NCBI GenBank assembly: GCA_029339505.1
Contig: JAQISU010000118.1
Span: forward strand, 5,321,501 to 5,385,500
DNA length: 64,000 nucleotides
Direction: 5' to 3'
From: Unio delphinus
Taxonomy: Eukaryota; Mollusca; Bivalvia; Unionida; Unionidae
Shown piece after piece: positions 1 through 6,519 of this stretch (positions are counted from its first letter, which is position 1; each line of letters starts with the position of its first letter). The position numbers and the translations under genes were made by a program. The notes beneath the pieces are model-generated. The model searched no databases, was not told the origin of the DNA, and saw nothing but the letters and a program-made list of their open reading frames with translations.

Positions 1-119
1 ATGAATACGTTAGCTTGATGGTACATTATTTAATAACTAAGTTATTTAATAACTAAGCTTTTAATTATGATGGAAACCCTCCGGATTTCACATTTGAAAA
101 TTTAGTTCACAATCAATAT
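1..119 (+). promoter_or_regulatory. Upstream region of first viral gene, with TTGAAAA box
   Basis: This short AT-rich leader contains a direct repeat of ATTTAATAACTAAG at about 28-57. A TTGAAAA box at 94-100 lies 26 bases before the ATG at 120. The same box recurs at similar spacing upstream of other genes in the cassette, so I read it as a viral promoter element. The viral element probably continues to the left of the window. Confidence 0.5.
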
Positions 120-1112
120 ATGGTTGGTGAATCGCTTACAACTAAATTAGCCCGAGAGCGGCTAGCAGCAATTAAAAAGTTTATACCGGTTCGAGACAGA
201 CTTCGCGAGAAACTTCAACAACGACAACAAGCGCAGACTGACTTTTCTGTGTCAAGTGAACAACTGTTTACTCCGATAACAAGTGCGACCAAAGATGTGA
301 AAACAGCAACTGAACGAGCAATATACGGAGATATTCCTAAGGAAGGCAAGCGACGAGAAGTGCCTGTTCTTGGTGTGCTTGAAAAGATAGCAGCAGAGAC
401 CGGACAAACACGCGCAGGGATACAACAGTTATCCAGTGATATAAAAACTCAGCGCGACTATGAACAACTAGCTGATATTGATGATGAAACTCAAAGAGTT
501 TCCACTCCTGAACCACAACCTGTTGATGTCGTCACCCCAAGAGGTGTTTCCTTTATAGACAAACTCACCGAAGGAGCTATAGCAGAAATCAAACGACCTG
601 AATTAATAAAATCCGAACATTATAAGATTTTTGGAAATTTTGCCGCCCAAAGCTTTCATTCCAGAAAAGACTTTTTAAAAGACGAGTATAAAAACAGTAG
701 AGTAAGCCGAGATGAATGGGCTGATTGGTTGTATAAAACGAATAAGGGGGTTGGCCGTTTAAATAAAAGAGAATTGGGATATAAAGAATTTAGAAGGGGA
801 ATTGAAGAGTATGATGAAACTGGTACAACTGAGAAAACAAGCGGAAAAGGATATTCGATTAAAAATCCAAAGGATGTCTTTGACTCTACCGTGACATGCC
901 CTGGTAACATTCTCAGTGATATATCACGGTTAGAGGTTCTCATCGGAGGGAAACGAGCCGGAAATAACTCCGTCGAGATAATTAACGAGGCCGCTGATAT
1001 CTGTAGACGATTATTTGCTGGTGGTATCATGGACATTAATGTATATCGAGAACTTATTGCTGAATTAGTTGAAAATCACAACGATGAAAATCTTATGGAT
1101 GTAAGCGATTGA
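120..1112 (+). CDS. Virion-associated protein of Polinton/adintovirus-like element (unknown function)
   Basis: This is an intact 330-residue protein with no recognised enzymatic motif. Residues 1-60 are highly charged and helical, and include a segment LFTPITSATKDV that I recall from first or early genes of similar cassettes in invertebrate genomes. Residues about 268-315 form a compact conserved-looking C-terminal domain with the pattern ISRLEVLIGGKRAGNNS followed by a helical stretch. LIGG at 274-277 fits the adenain-type cleavage consensus (I/L/M)xGG-x, so the viral protease encoded downstream could process it. The start at 120 is the first ATG after a TTGAAAA box. It is followed at 34 bases by the pX-like gene. 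Function is not known; a structural or scaffold role is inferred from the neighbours. Confidence 0.75.
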   Translation: MVGESLTTKLARERLAAIKKFIPVRDRLREKLQQRQQAQTDFSVSSEQLFTPITSATKDVKTATERAIYGDIPKEGKRREVPVLGVLEKIAAETGQTRAGIQQLSSDIKTQRDYEQLADIDDETQRVSTPEPQPVDVVTPRGVSFIDKLTEGAIAEIKRPELIKSEHYKIFGNFAAQSFHSRKDFLKDEYKNSRVSRDEWADWLYKTNKGVGRLNKRELGYKEFRRGIEEYDETGTTEKTSGKGYSIKNPKDVFDSTVTCPGNILSDISRLEVLIGGKRAGNNSVEIINEAADICRRLFAGGIMDINVYRELIAELVENHNDENLMDVSD

Positions 1113-1117
1113 TCACT

Positions 1118-1138
1118 AATTGAAAAACTACTAGTTTT
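1118..1138 (+). promoter_or_regulatory. AATTGAAAA box overlapping a small hairpin
   Basis: AATTGAAAAA at 1118-1127 lies between the stop at 1110-1112 and the ATG at 1147. It overlaps a perfect hairpin whose arms are AAAACTA (1124-1130) and TAGTTTT (1132-1138). The box-to-ATG distance is 27 bases. I infer a promoter of the downstream gene, possibly combined with a transcript end for the upstream gene. Confidence 0.5.
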
Positions 1139-1146
1139 ATAATAAG

Positions 1147-1635
1147 ATGATTATACACTACAACCATGATAAACCCGTAAGCGTCTACGTGGTAAACTCA
1201 CGATTGCCTGTTTATCGCGCGTGGTACGGAGATGGTTTCGGCAATACCATTGCGGGGTTATTTACAAGAATGGCTCCCAAGGTGGCGCCGTTAGCTAAAC
1301 AATTATCAATGAAAGCCATTGATGCTATCCGTGATAAGGGAATCAATTTCGTTGGAAATCTTGCAGGAAAGGCATTTTCTGCCGCGAAAGATAAAATAGC
1401 ATCATTGGTGCGAAAGAAACCACGAATGACTTCGTCATCGATGACTTCGTCATTAGTGCTGCCATCAACTACAGTGATGCCTGCAAAAATCAGCAAAGCA
1501 ATAAATAACGCAGTGGAAGAAAAACTAGCGCAATTGACTTCGTCACCACCGGTAACAGATAGCGCTATCATGAACGCGATAGCAGGAAGTGGTTTGAAAC
1601 AAAAAAGAAATTCGAGGAATTTTCAACGACGATGA
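1147..1635 (+). CDS. Small basic amphipathic virion protein (pX/pVI-like)
   Basis: This 162-residue protein is basic. A Gly/hydrophobic segment GFGNTIAGLFTRMAPKV at about 30-46 is followed by amphipathic helices up to about residue 90. That composition resembles the pX/pVI-type core or membrane-active proteins of adenoviruses and adintoviruses. Residues 90-125 are Ser/Thr-rich with a duplicated MTSS motif. IAGSG at residues 145-149 matches the adenain consensus (I/L/M)xGx-G, close to a basic C-terminus. It sits directly before the major capsid candidate. The family assignment rests on composition and position and is tentative; the reading frame itself is solid. Confidence 0.65.
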   Translation: MIIHYNHDKPVSVYVVNSRLPVYRAWYGDGFGNTIAGLFTRMAPKVAPLAKQLSMKAIDAIRDKGINFVGNLAGKAFSAAKDKIASLVRKKPRMTSSSMTSSLVLPSTTVMPAKISKAINNAVEEKLAQLTSSPPVTDSAIMNAIAGSGLKQKRNSRNFQRR

Positions 1636-1650
1636 TTACAAAGATGAAAA

Positions 1651-1698
1651 TGCTAGCGTTAAACTCTTCGAGTTTCACAATTGAAAACGCTAGTAATG
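1651..1698 (+). promoter_or_regulatory. Nested inverted repeats and AATTGAAAAC box before capsid gene
   Basis: A hairpin AAACTC-TTC-GAGTTT occupies 1661-1675. It is flanked by a longer inverted match, CTAGCGTT near 1653-1660 against AACGCTAG near 1686-1693. The box AATTGAAAAC lies at 1679-1688, and its TTG is 24 bases before the ATG at 1705. The gap between genes here is only 69 bases. The layout suggests combined end and start punctuation. Confidence 0.5.
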
Positions 1699-1704
1699 TT
1701 ATAA

Positions 1705-3129
1705 ATGTTTAAACGAACAGCTGATCCCGCGTTAGATATGGAAGCCCCAATGCGCAAGGATGATTCCGTCCGCGATTATCAATACTATTCCTATCATGCA
1801 ATACAACCCGACCTACGATCGCGAATTGAACTTCAAGTTCAAGATACCAGTAAATACTTTTTACCATGTGAAGCATTTATTGAAGTAGAAGGAAAACTTG
1901 TAACAAATGATGCAGCTGATACCCCATATGCAAATGATTCAAATATCCAAGTTGGTTTCGTCAACAACGGTATAATGGCGTTATTTGAAAGTGCAAGATA
2001 TCTCATTGATGGAAAAGAAACTGAATCAATAGACCGCGAGGTTGATGTTGCAACAACAATAATCGGACTAGCAAGATACTCCGATGATTATACAAGATCG
2101 GCTGGTCCATCTATGATGTTTGCAAAGGATACCTCTGATAACGCTGACCACCTTCAATACATTAAAGTGTTAACACCGCAAGACACTTCAGTTGATAATC
2201 AACGAGAAGCAATTAATCCAGAACGTCGAGCTAGACCCGGAACTGCGTTTGATATTCTCGGAGGTGTTAATGGTAATTTCAATTTAGGATTTGCAACACG
2301 AAAATTAGCATTGGAAGGACAAGAGAAAAAGTTTTCATGTGCGATTCCACTCCATCACATATTTGGATTCTGCAGAAATGTCAGAAAAGTCATCTATGGA
2401 GCCAAACACACAATCGCATTAGTGCGAAAAGGCAATGACAATGATGCAATTTGGCGTACTGGTGCCAATGAAGGTAAAGTTGTTTTGAGTAAAATAGTAT
2501 TATGGATGCCAGTAATGACTCCATCAATTACCACGGAAGAGCGGCTACTTTCGTTTATGGAAACCGGTGGTAAATCATTGCTAAGTTGGCTAACAACAAC
2601 GACTGATGCTAAAGAGGATAATGTTAATGGTACATTTACATGGCACCTGGCATCAAACCAAGGCGTTTCAGCTCCACGTCATATATTTATAGCGCTGCAG
2701 AATCGGAATCGATTAGGTTCCCAAGAACGCAGTCATATGATATTTGATCGGTTAGGGGTAAGTGAGGTTTCACTGAGAATAAACGGACAACAAGAACCAT
2801 CTGAGGATATACAGCTTAATTACGGAAACAACCAAATAGCACGTGTGTATCATCGGATGCTGTCATTTATGGCCCGTGATCAAAATGTTGATACTGGTTT
2901 GCAAATATCTCAGCTCGATTTTAAGAACTTGTATCCAATTTATTACTTTTCACTGGAACATCTTGATTTAACAAGGCAATCCGTTGTTGATATACATTGC
3001 AGGGCTCGTATAGATCCTGGTGGTGTTGATTATAGAGCGGTTGCTGTTATTCTCAGCGACAAATCAATGTTGTTAGAAGGGGCTGGCGGACGAATGAGAC
3101 TTGTTGATGCACCAGTGGAAAATCTGTAA
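1705..3129 (+). CDS. Major capsid protein candidate, double jelly-roll type
   Basis: This is an intact 474-residue protein. It resembles the family of double jelly-roll-like proteins carried by integrated viral elements in aphids, cnidarians and molluscs. Recognisable landmarks are an early NNGIMALFESARYLIDGKE segment (about residues 93-112), a middle KKFSCAIPLHHIFGF segment (about 209-223) followed by RKVIYGAKHTIALVRKG, and a C-terminal region ending in a beta-rich HCRARIDPGG stretch. The first half and the second half would each supply one jelly roll, as in adenovirus hexon-type capsids. The size fits compact Polinton-like capsid proteins. It lies in the middle of the cassette between the pX-like gene and the GG-protein/protease pair, which is the expected setting. 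I recognise the family from memory; a structure prediction would be decisive. There are no stops or frameshifts. Confidence 0.75.
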   Translation: MFKRTADPALDMEAPMRKDDSVRDYQYYSYHAIQPDLRSRIELQVQDTSKYFLPCEAFIEVEGKLVTNDAADTPYANDSNIQVGFVNNGIMALFESARYLIDGKETESIDREVDVATTIIGLARYSDDYTRSAGPSMMFAKDTSDNADHLQYIKVLTPQDTSVDNQREAINPERRARPGTAFDILGGVNGNFNLGFATRKLALEGQEKKFSCAIPLHHIFGFCRNVRKVIYGAKHTIALVRKGNDNDAIWRTGANEGKVVLSKIVLWMPVMTPSITTEERLLSFMETGGKSLLSWLTTTTDAKEDNVNGTFTWHLASNQGVSAPRHIFIALQNRNRLGSQERSHMIFDRLGVSEVSLRINGQQEPSEDIQLNYGNNQIARVYHRMLSFMARDQNVDTGLQISQLDFKNLYPIYYFSLEHLDLTRQSVVDIHCRARIDPGGVDYRAVAVILSDKSMLLEGAGGRMRLVDAPVENL

Positions 3130-3131
3130 AT

Positions 3132-3180
3132 GAAACTTGAAAAGTTTCCATAGGATTTCCCCAATTAGATCAATTGAAAG
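3132..3180 (+). promoter_or_regulatory. Post-stop hairpin and AATTGAAAG box
   Basis: Just after the capsid stop codon lies a perfect hairpin, GAAACTT (3132-3138), loop GAA, AAGTTTC (3142-3148). Its loop region contains a TTGAAAAG. A second box, AATTGAAAG at 3172-3180, has its TTG 29 bases before the ATG at 3203. This supports 3203 as the true start of the next gene rather than the upstream non-ATG extension of the frame. Confidence 0.5.
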
Positions 3181-3202
3181 AATAAATGTGTTTTACAATA
3201 AA

Positions 3203-3715
3203 ATGCCATATAGTGTTGTTAGTGTCAAGCTGACTGATGGTCAGGTCAAGAAATTAAAATCAAAATCCGCTAAGGAATGTGGAACAACAATAACGTTAAA
3301 AGCAGCGCAGATGTCCGGAGGTACACATAAAATATCATTAACGGATCGTCAAATAAAACATTTCAATGATGCAATGAAAAATAAGCGAGGAGTTCAAATA
3401 GAATTTTCGAAAGCTGCAGTCACGAACATGATAAAATCAGGTGGTATATTTCCATTGTTAGCCGCAATACCAGCATTGATTGCAGCGGCTGCCCCAGCGG
3501 TGGCGAAGGCGGCAGCGTTGGGAGCCGTTGGGACCGCAGCAGGGATGGCGTTGAAAAAGGCAACTGGTGGATCCGCTCGCGGTAGATCCACAAGTGGATC
3601 CGGGTATAAAAAAAAGGGAAAGGGGTTGTACCTACCAGGAACCCCGTATTCATGGTACAGCGGCAAATCCGTAAACGGATCGGGTCTAAGAAAAATACCA
3701 GGAACGGTTTATTAG
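3203..3715 (+). CDS. Small basic virion protein with adenain-type GG sites
   Basis: The protein has 170 residues from the ATG at 3203. The frame is open 66 bases further upstream but only from a TTG that lies inside the hairpin. Residues 8-35 and 43-73 are an internal duplication: both contain LTDxQ(V/I)K, then a charged helix, then a short strand ending in AA. MSGG (37-40) and IKSGG (77-81) both fit adenain cleavage patterns. A strongly hydrophobic Ala-rich stretch (about 82-120) follows, then a Gly/Ser/Lys-rich tail with GLYLPG. The same order of LTD repeats, GG, hydrophobic segment and GLYL tail is familiar from related invertebrate cassettes. I infer a precursor cleaved to release a membrane-active or core peptide. 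The 3' end comes close to the protease gene. Confidence 0.7.
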   Translation: MPYSVVSVKLTDGQVKKLKSKSAKECGTTITLKAAQMSGGTHKISLTDRQIKHFNDAMKNKRGVQIEFSKAAVTNMIKSGGIFPLLAAIPALIAAAAPAVAKAAALGAVGTAAGMALKKATGGSARGRSTSGSGYKKKGKGLYLPGTPYSWYSGKSVNGSGLRKIPGTVY

Positions 3716-3756
3716 TTGAAAGCCCAATTGTTGAGGAACCTATAGTTGAGGGACCT

Positions 3757-4206
3757 ATGGTTCCTATGTCCAATTTTGATTTAATTGATGCTGCTAAAAA
3801 ACTAGCGATAAAAAACTTCAGAGGGGTTTTTATGAGAGATCAATTACCGAGAAAACCAAATAACGTTGAAACCGGTATCATCAATCTTGATAACAGCAGC
3901 GGATCGGGAACTCACTGGGTTGCATACGCGATTGATCCACGTGGGATTGTCTATTTCGATTCATATGGGTTAGCTCCGCCAAGCGAGTTTATGCGGTATA
4001 TAAATTCCTCGATGAAACTCAAAGGGTTTCCGATTTTTTATTCCACGCTGCCAACACAACAATTAAATGATCCACCGATATGCGGCCGTGAAGTATTAAA
4101 TGTCCTCGCGGAGATTTCATTAAAATCCTTTGGATCTCCGTGGAAACCACCTCATATTATTGTAAACGAATACACGAGTGGGAAATTACAAGGATCAATA
4201 AATTGA
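3757..4206 (+). CDS. Adenain-type cysteine protease (maturation protease)
   Basis: This is a 149-residue cysteine protease of the adenovirus endopeptidase (C5/Ulp1-like) class, the enzyme that matures virion precursors in adenoviruses and Polintons. Catalytic residues are visible in the expected order: His53 in GTHWVAY, Asp68 in YFDSYG, Gln101/102 in PTQQLND and Cys109 in PPICGRE. The frame is open back to an ATG at 3652, overlapping the upstream gene. I prefer 3757 or 3766 because family members usually begin just before the NFDLIDAAKK helix, and because a TTGAAAG lies at 3716-3722. Likely substrates are the three neighbouring proteins with (I/L/M)xGG or (I/L/M)xGxG sites. All key residues are intact, so the enzyme could be functional. 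Confidence 0.88.
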   Translation: MVPMSNFDLIDAAKKLAIKNFRGVFMRDQLPRKPNNVETGIINLDNSSGSGTHWVAYAIDPRGIVYFDSYGLAPPSEFMRYINSSMKLKGFPIFYSTLPTQQLNDPPICGREVLNVLAEISLKSFGSPWKPPHIIVNEYTSGKLQGSIN

Positions 4207-4210
4207 AAAC
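4201..4210 (+). promoter_or_regulatory. AATTGAAAAC box overlapping protease stop codon
   Basis: The box AATTGAAAAC contains the protease stop codon TGA (4204-4206). Its TTG lies 27 bases before the ATG at 4230. It is another member of the recurrent intergenic motif. Confidence 0.5.
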
Positions 4211-4229
4211 ACAAGTTACGCTAACAATA

Positions 4230-5657
4230 ATGATCGATATTTGGGGACAACCTCTGTCAATGTTGGAACCCACCGAGGAAACATCTGCGGGTTCTATCGA
4301 GGATGTAAAAAAAATAATAGAAGATGAAATCGCTGAGACGTTAAATTTAACAAGTGTTGACCTGAACGAAATAGTTGTATTTCAAGATCGCCAGGGTAAA
4401 TTGAAAAGCAGTAATATATCCGTGAATGACATTTTGATACGGCATCGCGCTGCCGCTGAAAACTCTATTGCACTGTATTCCAACGATGGACAACTTAAAC
4501 CAGGCGCACTTGTGTCTACGATCACCGACGCGATTGCTACCAACGAACGTGAGCTGAATGATTTTATACGAGGTTATAATAGTTTTCGCAAAAATGTCGT
4601 ACATAAATTCTTTGGAACCCCGCTTGTGGTTGGCATGACTCTCGCTGAAATTAAAGACTTGTTGAATTCATTCTTCGCTAACAAGGAAGCTGGAAGGATG
4701 ATGACTGCTTCAGAAATCAAGGCAAATTATCTCGAGATTTTTAAAGTAAGCGAAGATCAAAAACTCACAAACGACATTGTTGGTAGGTTCTTTGGAACCC
4801 CGCTTGTGGCTGGCATGACTCTCGCTGAAATCAGTGAGTTTATCGGCAAGCACACTCACAATGCCTACATCGCTAATAATTTCTTTGGTGTCCCGGCTAC
4901 ATCTACAATGACTCTCAAAGATATTAATATGTTTATGGTGAGACAAACAACACTTAATACCATCGTGGATAAATTTTTAGGGAGAACACCTGTGTCTGAA
5001 ACCACATCGTTGACAGGCATGACTCTCGCGGAAATTAAAAGCGCTATTGACAAACAAAAACACACCAGCGATATTGTTAATAAGTTCTTTGAGGGCAGTA
5101 GCCTCCAAGATATCACGACGAAATTTTCTAACATCGACAACCATATTAAAACCCAAGCAGAGCTTAAAGTTGAAGACCTTCTGGTTTCATTATTCTTCTC
5201 TAACAGGGAGGAGAGTGGAAAAACAATAGATCCTACCAAAATCAGGGTAAATTATCTCGATATTTTCGACGATCTTTTTAACCTGAAAAGAATATCTGAA
5301 AAGGTAAAGATTCCACATCACTACACGGGCGTTAAAAATATCGTGTATACGGTTAATCATGGAACCATGGATTGGATAAGAGACGGTTATACTACATTAT
5401 CCATCGGTATCTTGGGTCTCCTCGGCATAGTGGGCCCTGACTACAAGCCAACATGGGTCGATGGTATCTACAGGCTAACGTGGATCTCTATCGATCAATT
5501 TAATATGATCGCGGACGGTAAAACCTACTCTGGTGGCACCGCGACGTTAATTATGGATGGTCGCAAAAAAAACTTTAATGTCGTCGCGGTTGATAGCTCC
5601 ACCATTAGATCAAAAATAGCCTGGTGTTTAGAACTCGTAGCTCATTTTTCCGACTGA
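4230..5657 (+). CDS. Repeat-containing protein, candidate fiber or spike
   Basis: This protein has 475 residues from the ATG at 4230. The frame is open from 4140, but that extension overlaps the protease and lacks a promoter box. The middle holds imperfect repeats, each starting with a helix that ends in (K/R/N)(F)FFG or a close variant. Each then continues PLV.GMTLAEI and a short helix. Clear copies lie near 4600, 4785, 4876, 4965 and 5080, with irregular spacing of 90-185 bases. The last 110 residues form a different, beta-rich globular region with Trp residues (PTWVDGIYRLTWISIDQF). A repetitive shaft followed by a terminal head is the architecture of viral fibers, so I infer an attachment or surface protein. 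I recognise no family. The sequence is intact. Confidence 0.6.
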   Translation: MIDIWGQPLSMLEPTEETSAGSIEDVKKIIEDEIAETLNLTSVDLNEIVVFQDRQGKLKSSNISVNDILIRHRAAAENSIALYSNDGQLKPGALVSTITDAIATNERELNDFIRGYNSFRKNVVHKFFGTPLVVGMTLAEIKDLLNSFFANKEAGRMMTASEIKANYLEIFKVSEDQKLTNDIVGRFFGTPLVAGMTLAEISEFIGKHTHNAYIANNFFGVPATSTMTLKDINMFMVRQTTLNTIVDKFLGRTPVSETTSLTGMTLAEIKSAIDKQKHTSDIVNKFFEGSSLQDITTKFSNIDNHIKTQAELKVEDLLVSLFFSNREESGKTIDPTKIRVNYLDIFDDLFNLKRISEKVKIPHHYTGVKNIVYTVNHGTMDWIRDGYTTLSIGILGLLGIVGPDYKPTWVDGIYRLTWISIDQFNMIADGKTYSGGTATLIMDGRKKNFNVVAVDSSTIRSKIAWCLELVAHFSD

Positions 5658-5671
5658 AGTACTAGCAATTC

Positions 5672-5707
5672 CCGCTAACGATGACAAATAATTGAAAACA
5701 CTAGCGG
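5672..5707 (+). promoter_or_regulatory. Inverted repeat flanking AATTGAAAAC box
   Basis: CCGCTA (5672-5677) and TAGCGG (5702-5707) form an inverted repeat around the box AATTGAAAAC at 5690-5699. The TTG is 32 bases before the ATG at 5724. CTAGC-type sequences also occur beside the box at 1651-1698, which supports shared regulatory architecture. Confidence 0.45.
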
Positions 5708-5723
5708 ATTTAAAATAACAACA

Positions 5724-6275
5724 ATGACTTTGTCATCGACGCAATGTCGCTATGATCAGGTCAGAGAATTTCAAAATAGACTCAAAACCCTCACTGAGGA
5801 GTATCAAAAAAAAATGAAAAAATACCGACGAAGAATCACCGCAATTGATGTTGCTATGTACTCGGTGTCAAGCGTTCTCGCTGGCGCCGGAATAATACTT
5901 GCATCGGTTACAATGATTGCCCCGGTCGTAGTTCCAATTTGCATTTCTGCGGTGGCTACAATCGGGGGTATATCAACCGGGATAGCAAAAAAGATATCAT
6001 CATGCAGCCAGAGTAAACTGCAGAATTACTTACTTCAATTTCATATTGCATCAACCGCATATTCGCAGTTATCCTCGATGATATCGTCGTCACTCGATGA
6101 TACAATTATATCAGATAGTGAGTTCTCAGCGATGGTCAGTATTTTTGATTCCGCGATATCGAAATTAGAGCGACAACATGAATATAATAACAATGACAAC
6201 ACCGATGGAATCAGAAAACACGAACCCAAAAAAACAAAAAATGATCTCAATAATATCAACATTACCAGATTGTGA
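5724..6275 (+). CDS. Membrane hairpin protein of the viral cassette
   Basis: This is a 183-residue protein. Residues about 8-40 are a Lys/Arg/Glu-rich coiled coil. Residues about 44-90 are a long hydrophobic region with two predicted membrane passes separated by a Pro turn (IAPVVVPICISA). A helical tail follows with the pattern ISDSEFSAMVSIFDSAISKLE. I recall proteins with the same order of coiled coil, hydrophobic hairpin and (I)SD.EF tail from related cassettes in cnidarian genomes, without a known function. A role in membrane interaction or in entry or exit is inferred. The 3' 98 bases overlap the ancestral start of the next gene in another frame, and this end was tandemly duplicated. Confidence 0.65.
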   Translation: MTLSSTQCRYDQVREFQNRLKTLTEEYQKKMKKYRRRITAIDVAMYSVSSVLAGAGIILASVTMIAPVVVPICISAVATIGGISTGIAKKISSCSQSKLQNYLLQFHIASTAYSQLSSMISSSLDDTIISDSEFSAMVSIFDSAISKLERQHEYNNNDNTDGIRKHEPKKTKNDLNNINITRL

Positions 6276-6440
6276 GTTCTCAGTGATGGTCAGTATTTAT
6301 GATTCCTCGATACCAAAATTAGAAATAAATCATGAGTATAGCAGCGATGACGACACCGATGGAATTACTTCAACGAATAGTGGAGAACACGAACCCAGTA
6401 CAAACGAGTATGATATCAATAACATCAACGAATCCAGAAT
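6118..6440. repeat. 154-bp tandem duplication across a gene overlap
   Basis: The segment beginning GTGAGTTCTCAGCGATGGTC near 6118 is repeated beginning near 6272, offset by 154 bases and diverged by roughly 20-25 percent plus small insertions. Both units carry the tail of the membrane-protein gene and, in another frame, an ATG followed by coding sequence for (M)TTPME and ENTNP. Because 154 is not a multiple of 3, the duplication moved the start of the downstream gene into a new frame relative to the upstream gene. It left a decayed first copy. Confidence 0.8.
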
Positions 6441-6519
6441 TCAGTGTGAATTTCCCCTCTCCGGTCCCAGTGAAGGAGATAGCGCTAGCAAAACTACGAG
6501 TGTATCACAGTTGGCCTAA
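6178..6519 (+). pseudogene. Chimeric relic frame created by the overlap duplication
   Basis: An open frame of 113 codons begins with a copy of the N-terminus of the downstream capsid-like gene (MTTPME, ENTNP, MISI). It then runs into a second copy of the C-terminal tail of the upstream membrane protein (EFSVMVSIYDSSIPKLE). It is best explained as a by-product of the 154-bp duplication rather than a functional gene. Expression cannot be excluded, since neither part has stops. Confidence 0.55.

Noticed and set aside
656..1036. 126-codon minus-strand frame inside the first viral gene
   Set aside because: Shadow of a well-supported + strand gene, with no recognisable content.
3137..3202. N-terminal extension of the GG protein
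   Set aside because: The extension begins at a TTG inside a hairpin, and the ATG at 3203 has a properly spaced box.
3652..3756. N-terminal extension of the protease overlapping the upstream gene
   Set aside because: Family members start near the NFDLIDAAKK helix; the extension is in the overlap and carries low-complexity IVEEP repeats. Not fully excluded.
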